Below, in pieces: positions 38,101 through 50,100 of a DNA stretch of 64,000 bases. This DNA is from Pagrus major (lineage: Eukaryota > Chordata > Actinopteri > Spariformes > Sparidae): assembly GCF_040436345.1 (NCBI RefSeq), contig NC_133235.1:22468660-22532659 (forward strand). Reading direction: 5' to 3'. A model generated the notes under the pieces. That model saw only the letters and a list, made by a program, of their open reading frames with translations, was not told the DNA's origin and did no database searches. A program made the translations under genes and the position numbers. Position 1 is the first letter of the stretch. Each line of letters opens with the position of its first letter.

Positions 38101-41100
38101 CTGAGCTGCGGATAGACAGTCCTGCACAGAAAGTCTCTTGGGGGTTGTGACAGTAACGCACACAGATTTATAAGCCAAACCTAGGTAGCAGGCTTCCACA
38201 CCTGTCAAGAAAACAAATGGAGGCTTATAGCATGAAACCATTAAGTGGTGACACGCAGATAAGCATATCTGTCAGTTTGTATTGCTCTGAAGGCAAGAGA
38301 ATGGCAGCATGGTAGCCTTTTTTATTTTTTCTCTGATCTTTTTGTCTGTAACACCCCATTCACACTGGACGAAAAAACTTCTAACACTACTAACATCTGG
38401 CTTTTGTCTTTAGGGGAAAAAGACAAATCAGCATCCGTTCTCAGGTCAGATAACTAAAGTATTTATTGGCTCAAGCTCCGATCAGTTATGATGGAAACAT
38501 GACACCCGGATGGACACGCTAATTATCGCTCCTTTTCCTGCGCAACGCTATGAAGCACTTTAAAGTCAAAGGGCCTCTGTGGAGCTTCTGTGTTGTGCTG
38601 GAAGCCAGTCCTCAGTTTACAATAGCGGACTCCATTTCTAAACTAATGTCAGTTACTGGTGCTCTTTGTTAGTGGAGCGGAGAGAGGCACTGAGAAGCGG
38701 CACTCGAGCCTGCATAATGTCACCCTTTGGACTGTCGCGGAAAATCAGATCCAAGTCCTTTACAAAGAAGTCCACAGTCCAACTTTGCTTAGCTGTCAAA
38801 TACTGACACTTTGGGATGGCGGCTGACCTGACCTACAATCCCAAAGCGTCAGTATTTGACTAGTTTGGAAACTCAAAGCATAAATATTAAAAGAGTTGGG
38901 AATGAGGCTCAAAAATCAACTTTCTTACAAATTAGACGTTTAAACAACTTTAACAAATCATCAATAGGCTAATTTTTCACGTCACGTTACAATCCACTCA
39001 CATATGTCCAATAAAAAAATGCTTTATACATGTAAATTGCTACAAATTGTTAGGACGTTGGCACATAGAGAACTTTTCCATCTGTCAGCATCCAAGTAGC
39101 ACTTAAACATAATTCAGTCTGCATTTATAGTTGAAAGAGAGACTGAAGTAAAATATATATTAAAAAAAGTGGCCACTGTAGCATTGTCACCTGTTCTACT
39201 GTTCCCATGATGATGACACACCAGGCAAAAAAAGAAAAAACAAACAGAAAGACAAACTGGTCTCATGGCAGTGGGAAAGTATTCAATCGTCTGTTTTACC
39301 TGTTTTTCAAAAAACCTGCATCTACTTCCCAATTTTGGCATTAAAATGGTATCGGAAAGCAGGCTGTCCTTCAAACCCTTGGGGAATTGAGGGAACACAA
39401 AGTACCGTTTGACCTTTTATCTGAAACGTCACCACATGGGTAACTGACCGACTGACTGTCATCTCACACCCAGGAGAGACTTCACTGGGCACAGCTAAAT
39501 GTGCTTAACTCCCTGCACTGACTTCCTTCTTTATCGGGAGATATGTATAAGAGGAGAGAGTGTCAACCTTATCTCTTTGAATTCTGACCTTTCAGCTAGG
39601 CGTGTATGGATAGAGAGGTACCTGCGAGTATTTCTGTGTAATTGGTTTCTGGGTCTCTTTGCTGCACCGGTTCTCACGTCACGCTCGAATGGAATCATTT
39701 TTTAGCTCCCAGCCATCATAGAGTCATGTACAGTTTGATACAGTTTGTTACAGTTACAGAGTGCTGTAAAGAGCTATAATAAATTTACCTCCGAGATTAG
39801 TTTCCCCTTCAGCAGAGAAAACAACATTTGGAACAAAGTGAAAGCTCTACCCTATGGGGTGTTGGCCAAGGAGAAGCTTCCCTCCCAGGCTTCAGCAACA
39901 GCAATCGCACACAGCCTCAGCAGGGCTTAAAATAGCGCTGTTTGTGCTCAGACGAGAGGATGCAGTGAGAGCAAAAGAGCTGGGATAGTTACACAACAAA
40001 GTGTTCTGTCCCTGGATGGGCTCTTAAGCCAAGTGCCTGGGACAGACACAGCGAGCTCATTTACTTCACACCATACATTTAAAAAGAGGCTTGCAAGGAT
40101 GATCCCCCTTTTTTTTGGACACACACAAGATATGTCAAGTGGTTCTCATTTGCCAGTCTCTGTGTGTTTTGCTGTTGTTAATTGGAAACGTGTCAGAAGT
40201 CCTATTTTGCCACATTGGCAGTTAGTAACAGATTTTAAAACAATAGGATAACAAATAATTTCAAACCACTAGATGCAGTCTTAGTTGTGTTTTCCTTAGC
40301 ATTAACCTGCTAATTCATTTTCTCAGAAACGTGACTTTTTCTGCACAGAACCTGCACATCTTGAGTGATACTGTATTTATATATTTACGCATAACAAAGA
40401 GGAAAATACAGTATCCCAAGTGTGATGACACCAAGAGCAAGTGTGAAGTTCATCCTTGACTGTAGGTGCTAGACAGCTGTCAAACCTTGTGTGAACGAAG
40501 CTGTTTATTGGCTTCTGTCACAGTTCCCCGGTGTGTACAGTACATTGTCTTATTTCAAGTGTACAGAGGTCTATGTAAAGTGATCATGGATAGCCTTAGT
40601 GTGATTGTGGTTTTCTGGTTACATCAGACGTGTGTTTTTGTAGAAAAATGGTGATATGTGGCAAGGTCATGAATGCATCAGCTGGGATAAAGTTAATGTA
40701 GCTTGAAATGTTCTGATGAAAGGCGTTTCATTTCTCTCTGCAGAGTTAGGATCTGCATATAGCACGAGTCATCCTCACCTTTCTGTACTGTATGTATAAT
40801 GAAGGTTTGCTGAGTCAACCCTTGGGCACAATAGAAATCACATTATACATTATGTATTTAAATCATTTAATTCACACAATAAACCTTCAGCTGGTATTAG
40901 AGGTGTGCCGATCAGATGTTAATGGATTGGAATCAATCAATATTCTTTAAAAAAAATGGCTGTATTGACAGCCTTTGAAGTTTGCTGATCCGGAAAAACA
41001 AAACTGCAAATATGTTATTATGTGTCTCAATATTTTCACTGCCTCATCCATCATGTGTGGTTGGAATCTGAAGCAGTTTATGTTCCATCATGGAAAGAGC

Positions 41101-44100
41101 CACAAAAAACTATTTGGTAAAGGGTAGGCGCTCTCAAAAAATACTTGGAAGGTGATTGGATGAACCATCTCTCTGTAACTGTCCATCACACACCAACTTC
41201 AATCAATCAGATCAACAGTAGTAGAGCTCTACCAGCTGTGCCATTGCTAAATCAAACTCCTTATATATAATCCAGATTGCAAAACAGTTGGGGTGATGTG
41301 CGAAAGGTAAATGAAAATGGAATGCAATCATTTGCAAATGAATTGTGTTTACAGGACAACAGTTTGTGAACCCATGTGGTAATATCCTTTATATAATCAT
41401 GTGATTCACAAAGTGGTGAAACTCGGCCCATTCTCGCTGAGCCTTTCAAGGATGCCCCAATCATGATACTATCAACCATTACCAATCAGCCTCCGATTAG
41501 CCTGTTTACCTGTGGAATATTCCAAACAGGTGTTTTTTAAGCATTAAACAACTCTCCCAGTCTTTTGTTGCCCCTGTCCCAATTTGTTTGCTGGAATCAA
41601 ACTCAGAATCAGTATATATTTACTGAAAAATCAGTGAATTTGATGAGGTAAAATATTAAATATATTGTTTTTGTACCGTTAGACTGAGTATATGTCAAAA
41701 AGGTTTAGCAAATTATCACATTCTGTTTTAAATCAGGGTTGTATAATCTGCTTAGAGCACACAGCAGATGCGATGGCAGGTGTTTCTTTATGCGCAGCTG
41801 TGCACACAGCACATAATTCTTCAGGCATTATAAGAGATGAGGATGAACTTTTCGTCTTTAATAGAAGACATAGGCCTTGCTTTGCAGTCTCAGATTTACT
41901 GTACAGTGTTATTTACAAGCTCCTGTTTCTCTCACGCTGGCTGCCTTCCTCAAGGTGACTCTGGTAGTTTCTCTAAACCGTGGAGGCTATGCTCCATTTT
42001 TATGATCAGTGCCTTTTCTTTGCTTTGTAGATGCTTTTTTGCTCTGTTTTTAAAACTTAGATATTGGACTGACTTCATAGATATCATTTTGAAAATGTTG
42101 TTGTTATAGCTATTATCTTATTCTAAATCGTTTTTGGTAGCATCTGTGGATTTGTGTTACGTTGCCCGTCTTCGGTTTAGATAGTAAAGGACGCATAAAC
42201 AGTAGCGTTTGACAATAGGAAACACTGATCTGGTCTGTCCCACAGTGGCCTAGCTCAGGTTGCTCTGAAGGGACACTCAATCCTGGGCTACAGAGCTCTC
42301 GGAGACTGGGGTATTTGGTTCCGACAGGAGGAAACCAGATCTGTAGGCAGGGTTAGAACAATGACCTGCCATCAGAACCACAAAGACGCACACAATGTGG
42401 TAGTGACAGCAGCAGATCAATACTTTCATATCAATCAAACCATCAGTCAGTCACTAATTTTCCAGCAATACTGTCTACGCTGTATGCATGTAGGGTCAAA
42501 AATAAATTAGCTTATCCGCTTCATTTACTGATCTTGTCTCTCTGTTTTATCTGACTGGTGGTCCTGTGTTTGCAGGGGTGGAGTCTGAAGTTGGAGCAGG
42601 AGGAGGAGAAGAACAAAGCTCTGACAGAGGCTCTGCAGACATTGGCAACCGAGCACCACGAACTCCAGCAGTCCCTGTGTAAGAGAACGAGGTCGTCTAG
42701 TCTCACTACCCTCACTGGAGATGACTTCTATGACGCTGTGTCAGGTCAGCAGCCTCTGAGGTGGACAGTCAGTGAAGTAATCAAGAAGTCTTTATCTTAC
42801 TGGGGTGATCAGACCATCATTACAGTGCTTCATACAGTGTCCGTGCCAGATCATAAATTGGACAAATTAAGTCTGAAGCAGCATCTGAAGCATTTTATTC
42901 TCAAGTAATTTTCTGCCTCTTACTTCTTCTACTAATGTTTCACATGCTGAGCTAAATGCCTTGTTCACAGAGTAGTGCTTGTTTCTCCCACTGCAAAGTT
43001 TTCCTTTAAGGTATAGTGTAGAGATTTTGTTGTCTCAAGGAATACTTCTACATGTAGGTCCCATTTTGCTCATACCGTGATGTGCGCGTGCGTACATGCA
43101 GACGACAGACAGTCTGGAGCCTATCGCAAGTATATCGGTATTCGCATATATATTGTCTGACATGCAATGACATGAAGACTTTTTGTTACCAACTATAATG
43201 CAGAAAAAAAAGATGCTTGGGCTAATTTATAATTACTAAATTCCCAATAGGTTTACTGTTTCAGTGCTTTGATGTCATTTTGGACAATAAAGTTTATTGT
43301 TAAACTAAAATCTTAGATATTGAACAGGTGATATATCCATAACAGCATTTTTTCTTCCCTAACATAACTCTAACATATTCTTGCTGAATTGATTTGTTGC
43401 AGCAAAGCACAAAGAAGCCCAGCAATGTGCAAAAAAAGGTAGGGAAGAAGAAAAATGCTTGGTAGCTTGCAAATATGGATGTAAACAAAACTAAATTTTA
43501 AACAAATGGGCACAACAACAATTTTGTCAGGCCTGAATGTAAACATAACTTCGAGAATTGTCATTACATACATTTCTCACTTTACTTACAGAGTAATAAT
43601 AAGCATAGCTTTACTGTGTGTGTGTTTGTGTGGTTGTACAGGATGCCACGTCCATTGGCACTCTGTCTGTCTCTGAGATTGCCCAGACATCATTGCCACT
43701 GTCCTCCTCTCTTATCCTCAAGGGTAATGAGATGGTGATTAGCCTGACACTCTTACTGCTGTAGTTGTTCAAGTACAGTCATTAGTTAAAGGTCCAATGT
43801 GTGCCTTAAGTGTTTTTTGTGTTTTTAATGTTCATCGTAGGGGAGGGTGAGGTGAAGGGTATTCAGTTAGTTGCAATCTGCAGCCTCACTGCCATTAAAC
43901 CATACCCTTATTTGACAGTTTTTACAGCACTGTACGTTTACTATGTACAGTATTGTTTATAGTGTGTAGTACACTTCCTTCTGCAAAATGTTTTGTAAAT
44001 ATTTATATAGCACATTCATGCAAAGCACTTTATAATGACTTTGCTGCTCATTCACCCACACAGTCACTCACCGATGGCAGTGAGATACCACGCAGGGTGC

Positions 44101-47100
44101 TGGCCTGACCAACTGTAGCAATTTAGGGTTCAGTGTCTTGCCCAAGGACAATTGGACATGTAGACAGCAGGAGGTCGGGGATTGAACCTCCAACCCTGTG
44201 ATCATTGGATGACCCGCTCTGCATCCTGAGCCACAGCCACCCACTGTGGACCGATCTTTCTCTGGAATTATTGCATTATTCATAGATAGCTCTGAGTTAT
44301 CTACTAGCCAGACACACACTGCCCGTAGACTCCAAACATAGAATTACACACTGAGCTGAGTGTGTAAAACCCAGTCACGTGTTTCTGTTTGTAGAGAGGA
44401 TCTTTATGAAGCTGTGTTGTATCTCGAACACAGTACATAGGGTAGAGCCATGCAGCTGTCTGAATTTTTTATTTCTGTATACATGTGCATACATTATAAG
44501 CACTCAGACCAGCATATACAAACACTAGACTATTCCCCCCTTTATTTGTGTATGTGACAATACTTATACCGTCAAAGACAGGGCTGGATAGTGGGAGGAG
44601 TAGCATTCAGCGAGCACAGAGCAAACAATGTTGTAGGAAATGAAGCCTCTGTGTGGCCTCTCATTGGAACACAATCCTCAGGTGGGGTTTGGCTGGCAGC
44701 AGGGAGGGGGAGAATAGAGAGGAACTCAAGCACTCAAGTGCTTTATTTGCGGACAGTGTACTGTTCAAGCTGCAGCTTTTCTGAGCCAGGCTACTCAAAC
44801 CTGTATGTATGTATGAATGTAATGTATGTATGTATGTATGTGTGAGTGTTCTTGACCTGGCACACTTGGCATGACCTGGCGTCTGCCCCCTGTCGTCATC
44901 CCACAGAGTCGGAGTCTGAGCTCTCTGTGAGCGGCTTCCTGTCTGTGGCCAGCTACTCCTGTGAAGAGGACGAGGGGAGAGACACCCCCCTTCTCAGCAG
45001 CCTCCGCCATCCCAGCGCACTCAGGGGGCCTACCGGAATGTCAGGGGAGGGTGACCATGGCAACCAACCAGCCCAGTACAATGGAGTCAAGAAGCACAGG
45101 TGGGACACGCTCCAGTTATGATGTCATGCTTGTTTACTGGCTTAAATGAAGGGAAAGAGCCGAGTGGAAATGTAATGTCGGCCATGCTGAGTGCTCTCCA
45201 GACAACCTGTTCACTGTTTGTTATATGCAAAGCTTTGTTTTAAGATGATTATCACAACTATTAGAATATAATTTTACATTGCTGAGCAACTGAAAAATCA
45301 TACATGTGACTTTTTAGCATGTGTGGTTGATGACAGGTTGCAGACCTCAATCAGCAAGACGATAGGTCAGTGAATGGCAGAGTCTGTGTAATGAGATACC
45401 ACCTTTCCACTCCGGTCTGTTTTTGTCGTCAGGGGTTTTTGTTTGAGCACCCAATCCACAGAGAATAGCCTGTTTTGTTTTTCCTGTTAGATCCAACTCT
45501 CCAAGTGAACAAGTAGCACTCGGTGCTCGGTGGTGGTATTGGTGGGGGTTTTGTGAAGATTTGACAATCTCTTTCATTTCCGCGGATGCTGATTCTGGCT
45601 TGTCCTCTCTTCCTTAATCCAACAAGTGATCCATGAATAATTTAGCATGTGCTGGCTCAGAGTAGGAGTTGGAGGAAAGAGGACTGACTGGCCGGCTAGT
45701 TCTGTGTGTGTGTGTGTGTGTGCGTGTGTGTTTTGTGCATTAAAGATTTATGAGGTGTCTGTTTATTTGGAATTACTCCTGTCATTCAAAGTCTGTCCCT
45801 GGTTGCCCGCAGACAGGCCTAAGTCTAGTTGTTGAACATTTCTCTCAATGTTTACCTTTCTATGATGACACCTAACCACAAAATAACTTGTTGTTGACAC
45901 AAGTGTACAACAGTGCCATGTTTTATTCTATGCATGTTTTGAAGAGCTCAACCATAGACAGTATTTGCTTCAAGAAATACATGCAAAGCATGTTCACGTG
46001 TATGGAAAATCCTATCTGATTTCCATTTATTTTTTTTAGAAAGCCTGAAATGTGAGAATGACAAATCATGAGGATCATCATTTTTGTGTTCCAATGACCA
46101 AAGATCTCTAGACGTACAAGTTTAGTAGAAAGGAGCGTTTCGTTAGAACATAGAAAACCCTGTTACCATATTTCAGTTTTTCAAAATCCGGGAAAAGAAA
46201 TCCATGTAAAAATACATTTTTGGGGCCGAAGCTGAAGGAACACAAACTAGGCCAGAAGTACAGTCTGCCATGCATCAGTGCTCTGCTCATCCTACAGATG
46301 TAGCAACCCCCCCCCCCCTCCTTCCTCTTTGTTTATTTAGCTGAAGTAATGGCTTTTATCTGTGTTGTTGCCTCAGCTCTCAATTTTAAACAAGGACACC
46401 ATCTGCCTCCAGCCGGCATACCTGTAAAACAATCCACACTACAGTTAGCGAGGCTCGAAGATAAACTGAGTCACATAACAGAGCAGATTAAGTCATGAAG
46501 CAAAGGCAGAGGAAGTTTGGTGTGAATGTAATTATCTTGTAAAAGTGAGTGTTTATGTGCCCGGTTTCATATGCAAAAAGACCAATTTAAGAGCTCTTAT
46601 AACCACAAAACCAACATACACATGCAGTTGTACATCCTTTCATGAGTATTGCATGAGGGTTGATCAGAGCAGCTGAAAGCTCATTAGCTTACAGGTGTCA
46701 GATGACATTGTTCCCAAATGGTGGTTCAAGCTATGTTGTCTTCTCAGCATGCAGCAGACAAAATACTGGTTTTACTGTGTGGTTTACCCAATACTTGGAT
46801 GAGGTATTGGATTTTTGCTCAGTGTCATATTAGAACAGTAAATAATTTTGAGTGTGGAGGAGATGAGATCACACGCCCTCAGGCTTCAGCGTCCGCCTGC
46901 TATAAATTGCACACCTGACACAAAATAAACAATCCAATGATTCTCATCGAAGAAAATTGCTGTATTTACTCGTAGATGGATATTACGGCACTGATGGAAA
47001 TAGTTGACGGTATTTCTCCCTCGCTGTCCCACAGATCATGTCTACCGACTCCCATGTTCTCCAGGAATGATGTCAGCATCTGGAGTATCCTGAAAAAATG

Positions 47101-50100
47101 CATCGGCATGGTGAGAACAGACAGATTTATTTATTTGTTGTGCTGACTTCAGATATAAATGTAGGTAATTGTGAAGAATTAGTTTTTGTACTTCATCCTT
47201 AACTTATGGTGGCTTTAGGAGTATAATAGTCATTAGTATCAGTGTCTTTGAGTCCTAAGGGCTGCAGTCCTCACTCACGCCCTGCCTGGATGTAATTACA
47301 TTTAATAATGTCTATTAATGTTTTATTCCCCAATTGAATGTGGCTAATGATTCATACATCAGCACTTCAGTGGACAGTTAGATACATATACAGACTCACA
47401 TGGGGTATGCATGAAGAGTGTTGAAGAATGCAGTCATGTTGTTGTTTTCAGCACATTTTTTGCAACACAACCAAAACATTCAATTGAGCTTTTAATGATG
47501 TGAACGATTACGCCCTAAATATATTTAAGTCTAAAACACCCAAGAAACACTTTAACCTGACACTTCTGATATTATTATCTTTACCTGTGTATATGTGTGT
47601 CAGTAAACTGATTTTTACTCCACATTTGGACGTTTGACAGATGGCATTCAACTCTGTTGAGTTAGATTAGATTTTAGAGCTGCACCTAATTACATGGAAA
47701 CTCAGAGTAGAAATGCACACAGTCCTTTGCCTGTGCCTCTGTGTCTTCACAGTTTCTTTTATCTCCTCAAACATCTTTTTCAGGAGTTGTCAAAGATTGC
47801 CATGCCTGTGATATTTAATGAGCCTCTGAGTTTCCTGCAGCGGTTAACTGAATACATGGAGCACACCCACCTCATCCACCAGGCCAATGCCACCACAGAC
47901 TCTGTCGAGAGGATGAAGGTAGCACAATGCCCACCTTTACTTTCTTAAATAATAACAGAGACACAATATTTTCCATCATTATAAAATATACAATGTGTTA
48001 ACTGTAATTTTGTTATCATAAGTCGCTGCTCTGTAGTGTGTTGCAGCATTTGCTGTGTCGGCTGTAGCATCGCAGTGGGAGAGGACTGGGAAACCCTTCA
48101 ACCCATTACTTGGAGAAACCTATGAGCTCATCAGGTAAGACAGTGGGCTGATCAGTACCTTAAATGCACAAATGCCTTCAATGAGCACACCTACACACAA
48201 AACATTTCACTTTTAGTAATGACGTATAATGTCCCTGTTGTCCATCAGAGAAGATTTGGGCTTCAGGTGGATGTCAGAGCAAGTAAGCCATCACCCTCCA
48301 GTCAGTGCCTTTCAAGCTGAAGGCCTCAAGGACGATTTTGTCTTCCACGGCTCCATCTACCCCAAACTCAAGTTTTGGGGAAAGAGCATAGAAGCCGAGC
48401 CCAAGGGACTCATCACACTGGAGCTGCCCAAGTGAGTGTAATGTCTTCAGACTGCTTTGTAAGTCTGATTTGATCCCTTCTTTGGGGTTTGCATCATCTT
48501 ATTTTACTTGTGTACCTTTTGCTTTTTTGTCTATGCAGATATAATGAAGCCTACACCTGGACAAATCCCACCTGCTGTGTCCACAATATAATTGTTGGCC
48601 AGCTTTGGATTGAGCAGTACGGCAACGTGGAAGTGATCAATCACAAGTAATTAGAAATCTCCCTTTTCTTTGTGCTGTCCTGTTTGTCTGGAAATGCGTG
48701 TTTGCCTGGTGCACTCGCGTGCATGAATATCTTTCCTTCTGCGCTTCGCAGTGCAGTGTTGTTCTACTTTCAGATTCAGCTTATTGATCATGGGAGTAGA
48801 ACTGGGACAGTTGCCGTTAGAATAGGAGAGCAGGATAATTAATGTTTGAAAGCCTCAGCTCGCAGAAGGAGAATAGTGAAAGAGAATTCGTTAACAGTCT
48901 GTCATCCTGTGGTAGGACCGGAGAGAGATGCAGCATGACGTTCAAGCCCTGTGGCCTCTTTGGAAAAGAGCTCCATAAAGTGGAGGGATATATTCTAGAT
49001 AAAAGGTATCTTCTTCCTTTTAATTAACAGTGATTTCATTATTAATTGGATGTTTAACATTGCCTGAAAGTTATGTACATTTGTCATAATTGCTACATTG
49101 TTAATTATCTTATGTTACATAACAAGACGGTTTCTATCAAAGGAGCTTTCCCCATTACAATTGTCGGAGCACTAACGCTCAGTGATGATGTATCTAAACC
49201 TGTTTTATTAATATTTGTGTCTTTGGTTGCAGCAAAAAGAAGCTCTGTGCAATATACGGCAAATGGACTGAATGCTTGTACACAGTAGACTGTGCTTCCT
49301 TTGATGCCCACAAAAAGACTGACAGGAAGAATTCAGATGATAAAAAGGGAAATAAACAGGTATTCAGTTTTAATGCTTTTAAAATCATGTATGTTCTGTC
49401 TCCATTTGGTTCAAATTAAAGGGACAGTTCACCCAAAAATACATATTTTTTCTATTACCTGTAGTGCATTTATACATCTAGAATGTTTTGGTGTGCGTTG
49501 CTGATTTTTGCCGATAGCAACAACTTTTTGTGAGCAGTTTCATGTAGGAACTGGGTTTCTTTCGGTATCACCACGCAGAAGAAAGCGTGCATCTACTCAT
49601 GGATGAGAGGCTTCTTATTGTGACAGTGTGGGGTGTAAACATTAATGCCATTCATGAGTAGATGCTTGCTTCCTTCTGGGCAGTGATAGGCTTGGCAGGT
49701 GTAATTTAAGGTCTGTGGATTTTCTTGTGTCTGGGTCATGATTTCTAGAAAAGGGACATTGCTGTTGAGTTTTTGCCATTTAGTTTTTGGCTCTTTGAGC
49801 ACAAAGTGCCATCTAGTTCCACTTGTGTGTGGTCGTGTGTATCTCAGAGCAGTGTGGATGAGGAGCCAGAAGAGATGCCTCCGCCTGATGCTGAGACAGT
49901 CCAGGTCATCCCAGGCAGCGAGCTCGTTTGGAAGATAACGCCTCGACCAGACAACTCAGCCAAGGTACGAGGAGACAGGAGAGGGTGGAGGGAGAAAAAT
50001 GTGTAATTCTGATAAAGAAAAATCCGGCATAATAGCTGGACATGAGGTGTTTTGTATTATTTTGTCAATTTGTCATCATTGTGCCCTCTATGCCAGCTGA

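Larger units (their letters stand above)
35801..42575 (+). other. osbpl1a intron 14, 6.8 kb, candidate internal promoter region and repeats
   Basis: Separates the N-terminal membrane-targeting half from the FFAT/lipid half. Holds a CA run (36406-36424), a possible unlinked first exon around 36230-36647 with a good donor (CTCAG|gtacaa), a 23-bp-arm hairpin at 38795-38860, a gene-free repeat at 41262-41735, and a fragment beginning GAGGTGTGCCGATC near 40902 that resembles other fish repeats. No coding exon on either strand is supported. Confidence 0.55.

Noticed and set aside
40357..40424. Hairpin with GATACTGTATTT arms
   Set aside because: Only about 12 bp pair perfectly and the lower stem is offset; too weak for a microRNA call, and TACAGTAT resembles but does not match known vertebrate microRNAs.
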